A DNA stretch of 22,497 nucleotides from positions 1 to 22,497 of the forward strand of contig CAJUBC010000040.1 in assembly GCA_910584545.1 (NCBI GenBank). Reading direction: 5' to 3'. Shown here one piece after another: positions 22,456-22,497 of the stretch. The translations under genes were made by a program, and so were the position numbers. A model generated the notes under the pieces. The model did not search any database, was not told the origin of the DNA, and worked only from the letters and a program-made list of their open reading frames with translations. The first letter of the stretch is position 1. The number at the start of each line of letters is the position of its first letter. This DNA is from an uncultured Muribaculaceae bacterium. Lineage in GTDB: Bacteria > Bacteroidota > Bacteroidia > Bacteroidales > Muribaculaceae.

Positions 22456-22460
22456 CTGAA

Positions 22461-22497
22461 GGTGGCGATTACCTACTCTTCCGCTTTCGCAGTACCA
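22461..22497 (-). rRNA. rrf: 5S ribosomal RNA, 3' end only
   Basis: On the - strand the window edge starts with TGGTACTGCG and continues to GAAGAGTAGGT and a closing GCCACC. These are the conserved 3' third of 5S rRNA: the loop E and helix IV region, then the strand of helix I. The 5' two thirds lie beyond the window, as must the 23S and 16S genes if the usual operon order holds. The exact 3' end is uncertain by one or two bases. Confidence 0.85.

Overview
The window looks like the chromosome of a gut-type Bacteroidales bacterium, probably Muribaculaceae or a close relative (inference). Supporting signs are several promoters of the Bacteroidetes form (TTG, about 20 bp, TAnnTTTG), lipoproteins with acidic residues after the lipobox Cys, a DUF3822-rsmD pair, a fused ribBA, and three secreted proteins ending in the tail Y-F-N-L-Q-G...N-P..G-I-F-I...K-V.

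Left region (1-6740), accessory and visibly AT-richer than the rest. Two consecutive cassettes on the + strand each encode a C10-family (streptopain/SpeB-like) cysteine peptidase lipoprotein followed directly by a serpin lipoprotein: 1207-2655 with 2710-3972, and 4181-5368 with 5382-6683. A truncated C10 gene (47-736) points the other way. Its prodomain and leader are near-identical to those of the second peptidase, forming a ~460-bp inverted repeat around the first cassette. The best reading is a cell-surface protease/inhibitor system in which each serpin restrains the neighbouring peptidase. That pairing is inferred, not proven. A strong hairpin with A/T tracts on both sides (6700-6740) ends the region and also serves the convergent dnaJ.

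Middle region (6786-17242), all on the - strand, mostly housekeeping. In transcription order: a type I asparaginase; then an operon DUF3822 - rsmD - ribBA - S9 peptidase with a good promoter overlapped by three AGTCTGAAAA repeats; a DUF1460 (amidase-like) protein that seems to have lost its catalytic Cys and His; ispE; and grpE - dnaJ.

Right region (17398-22497), all on the - strand: three secreted proteins sharing a C-terminal tail. Two are paralogues built from an unrecognised N-terminal domain plus one or two beta-sandwich domains. The third carries a chitobiase/hexosaminidase C-terminal-like domain and an OB-fold-like part. The window ends inside a 5S rRNA gene on the - strand, so an rRNA operon lies to the right. 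Between it and the last protein gene is a ~215-nt GC-rich, highly structured, repetitive segment of unknown role.
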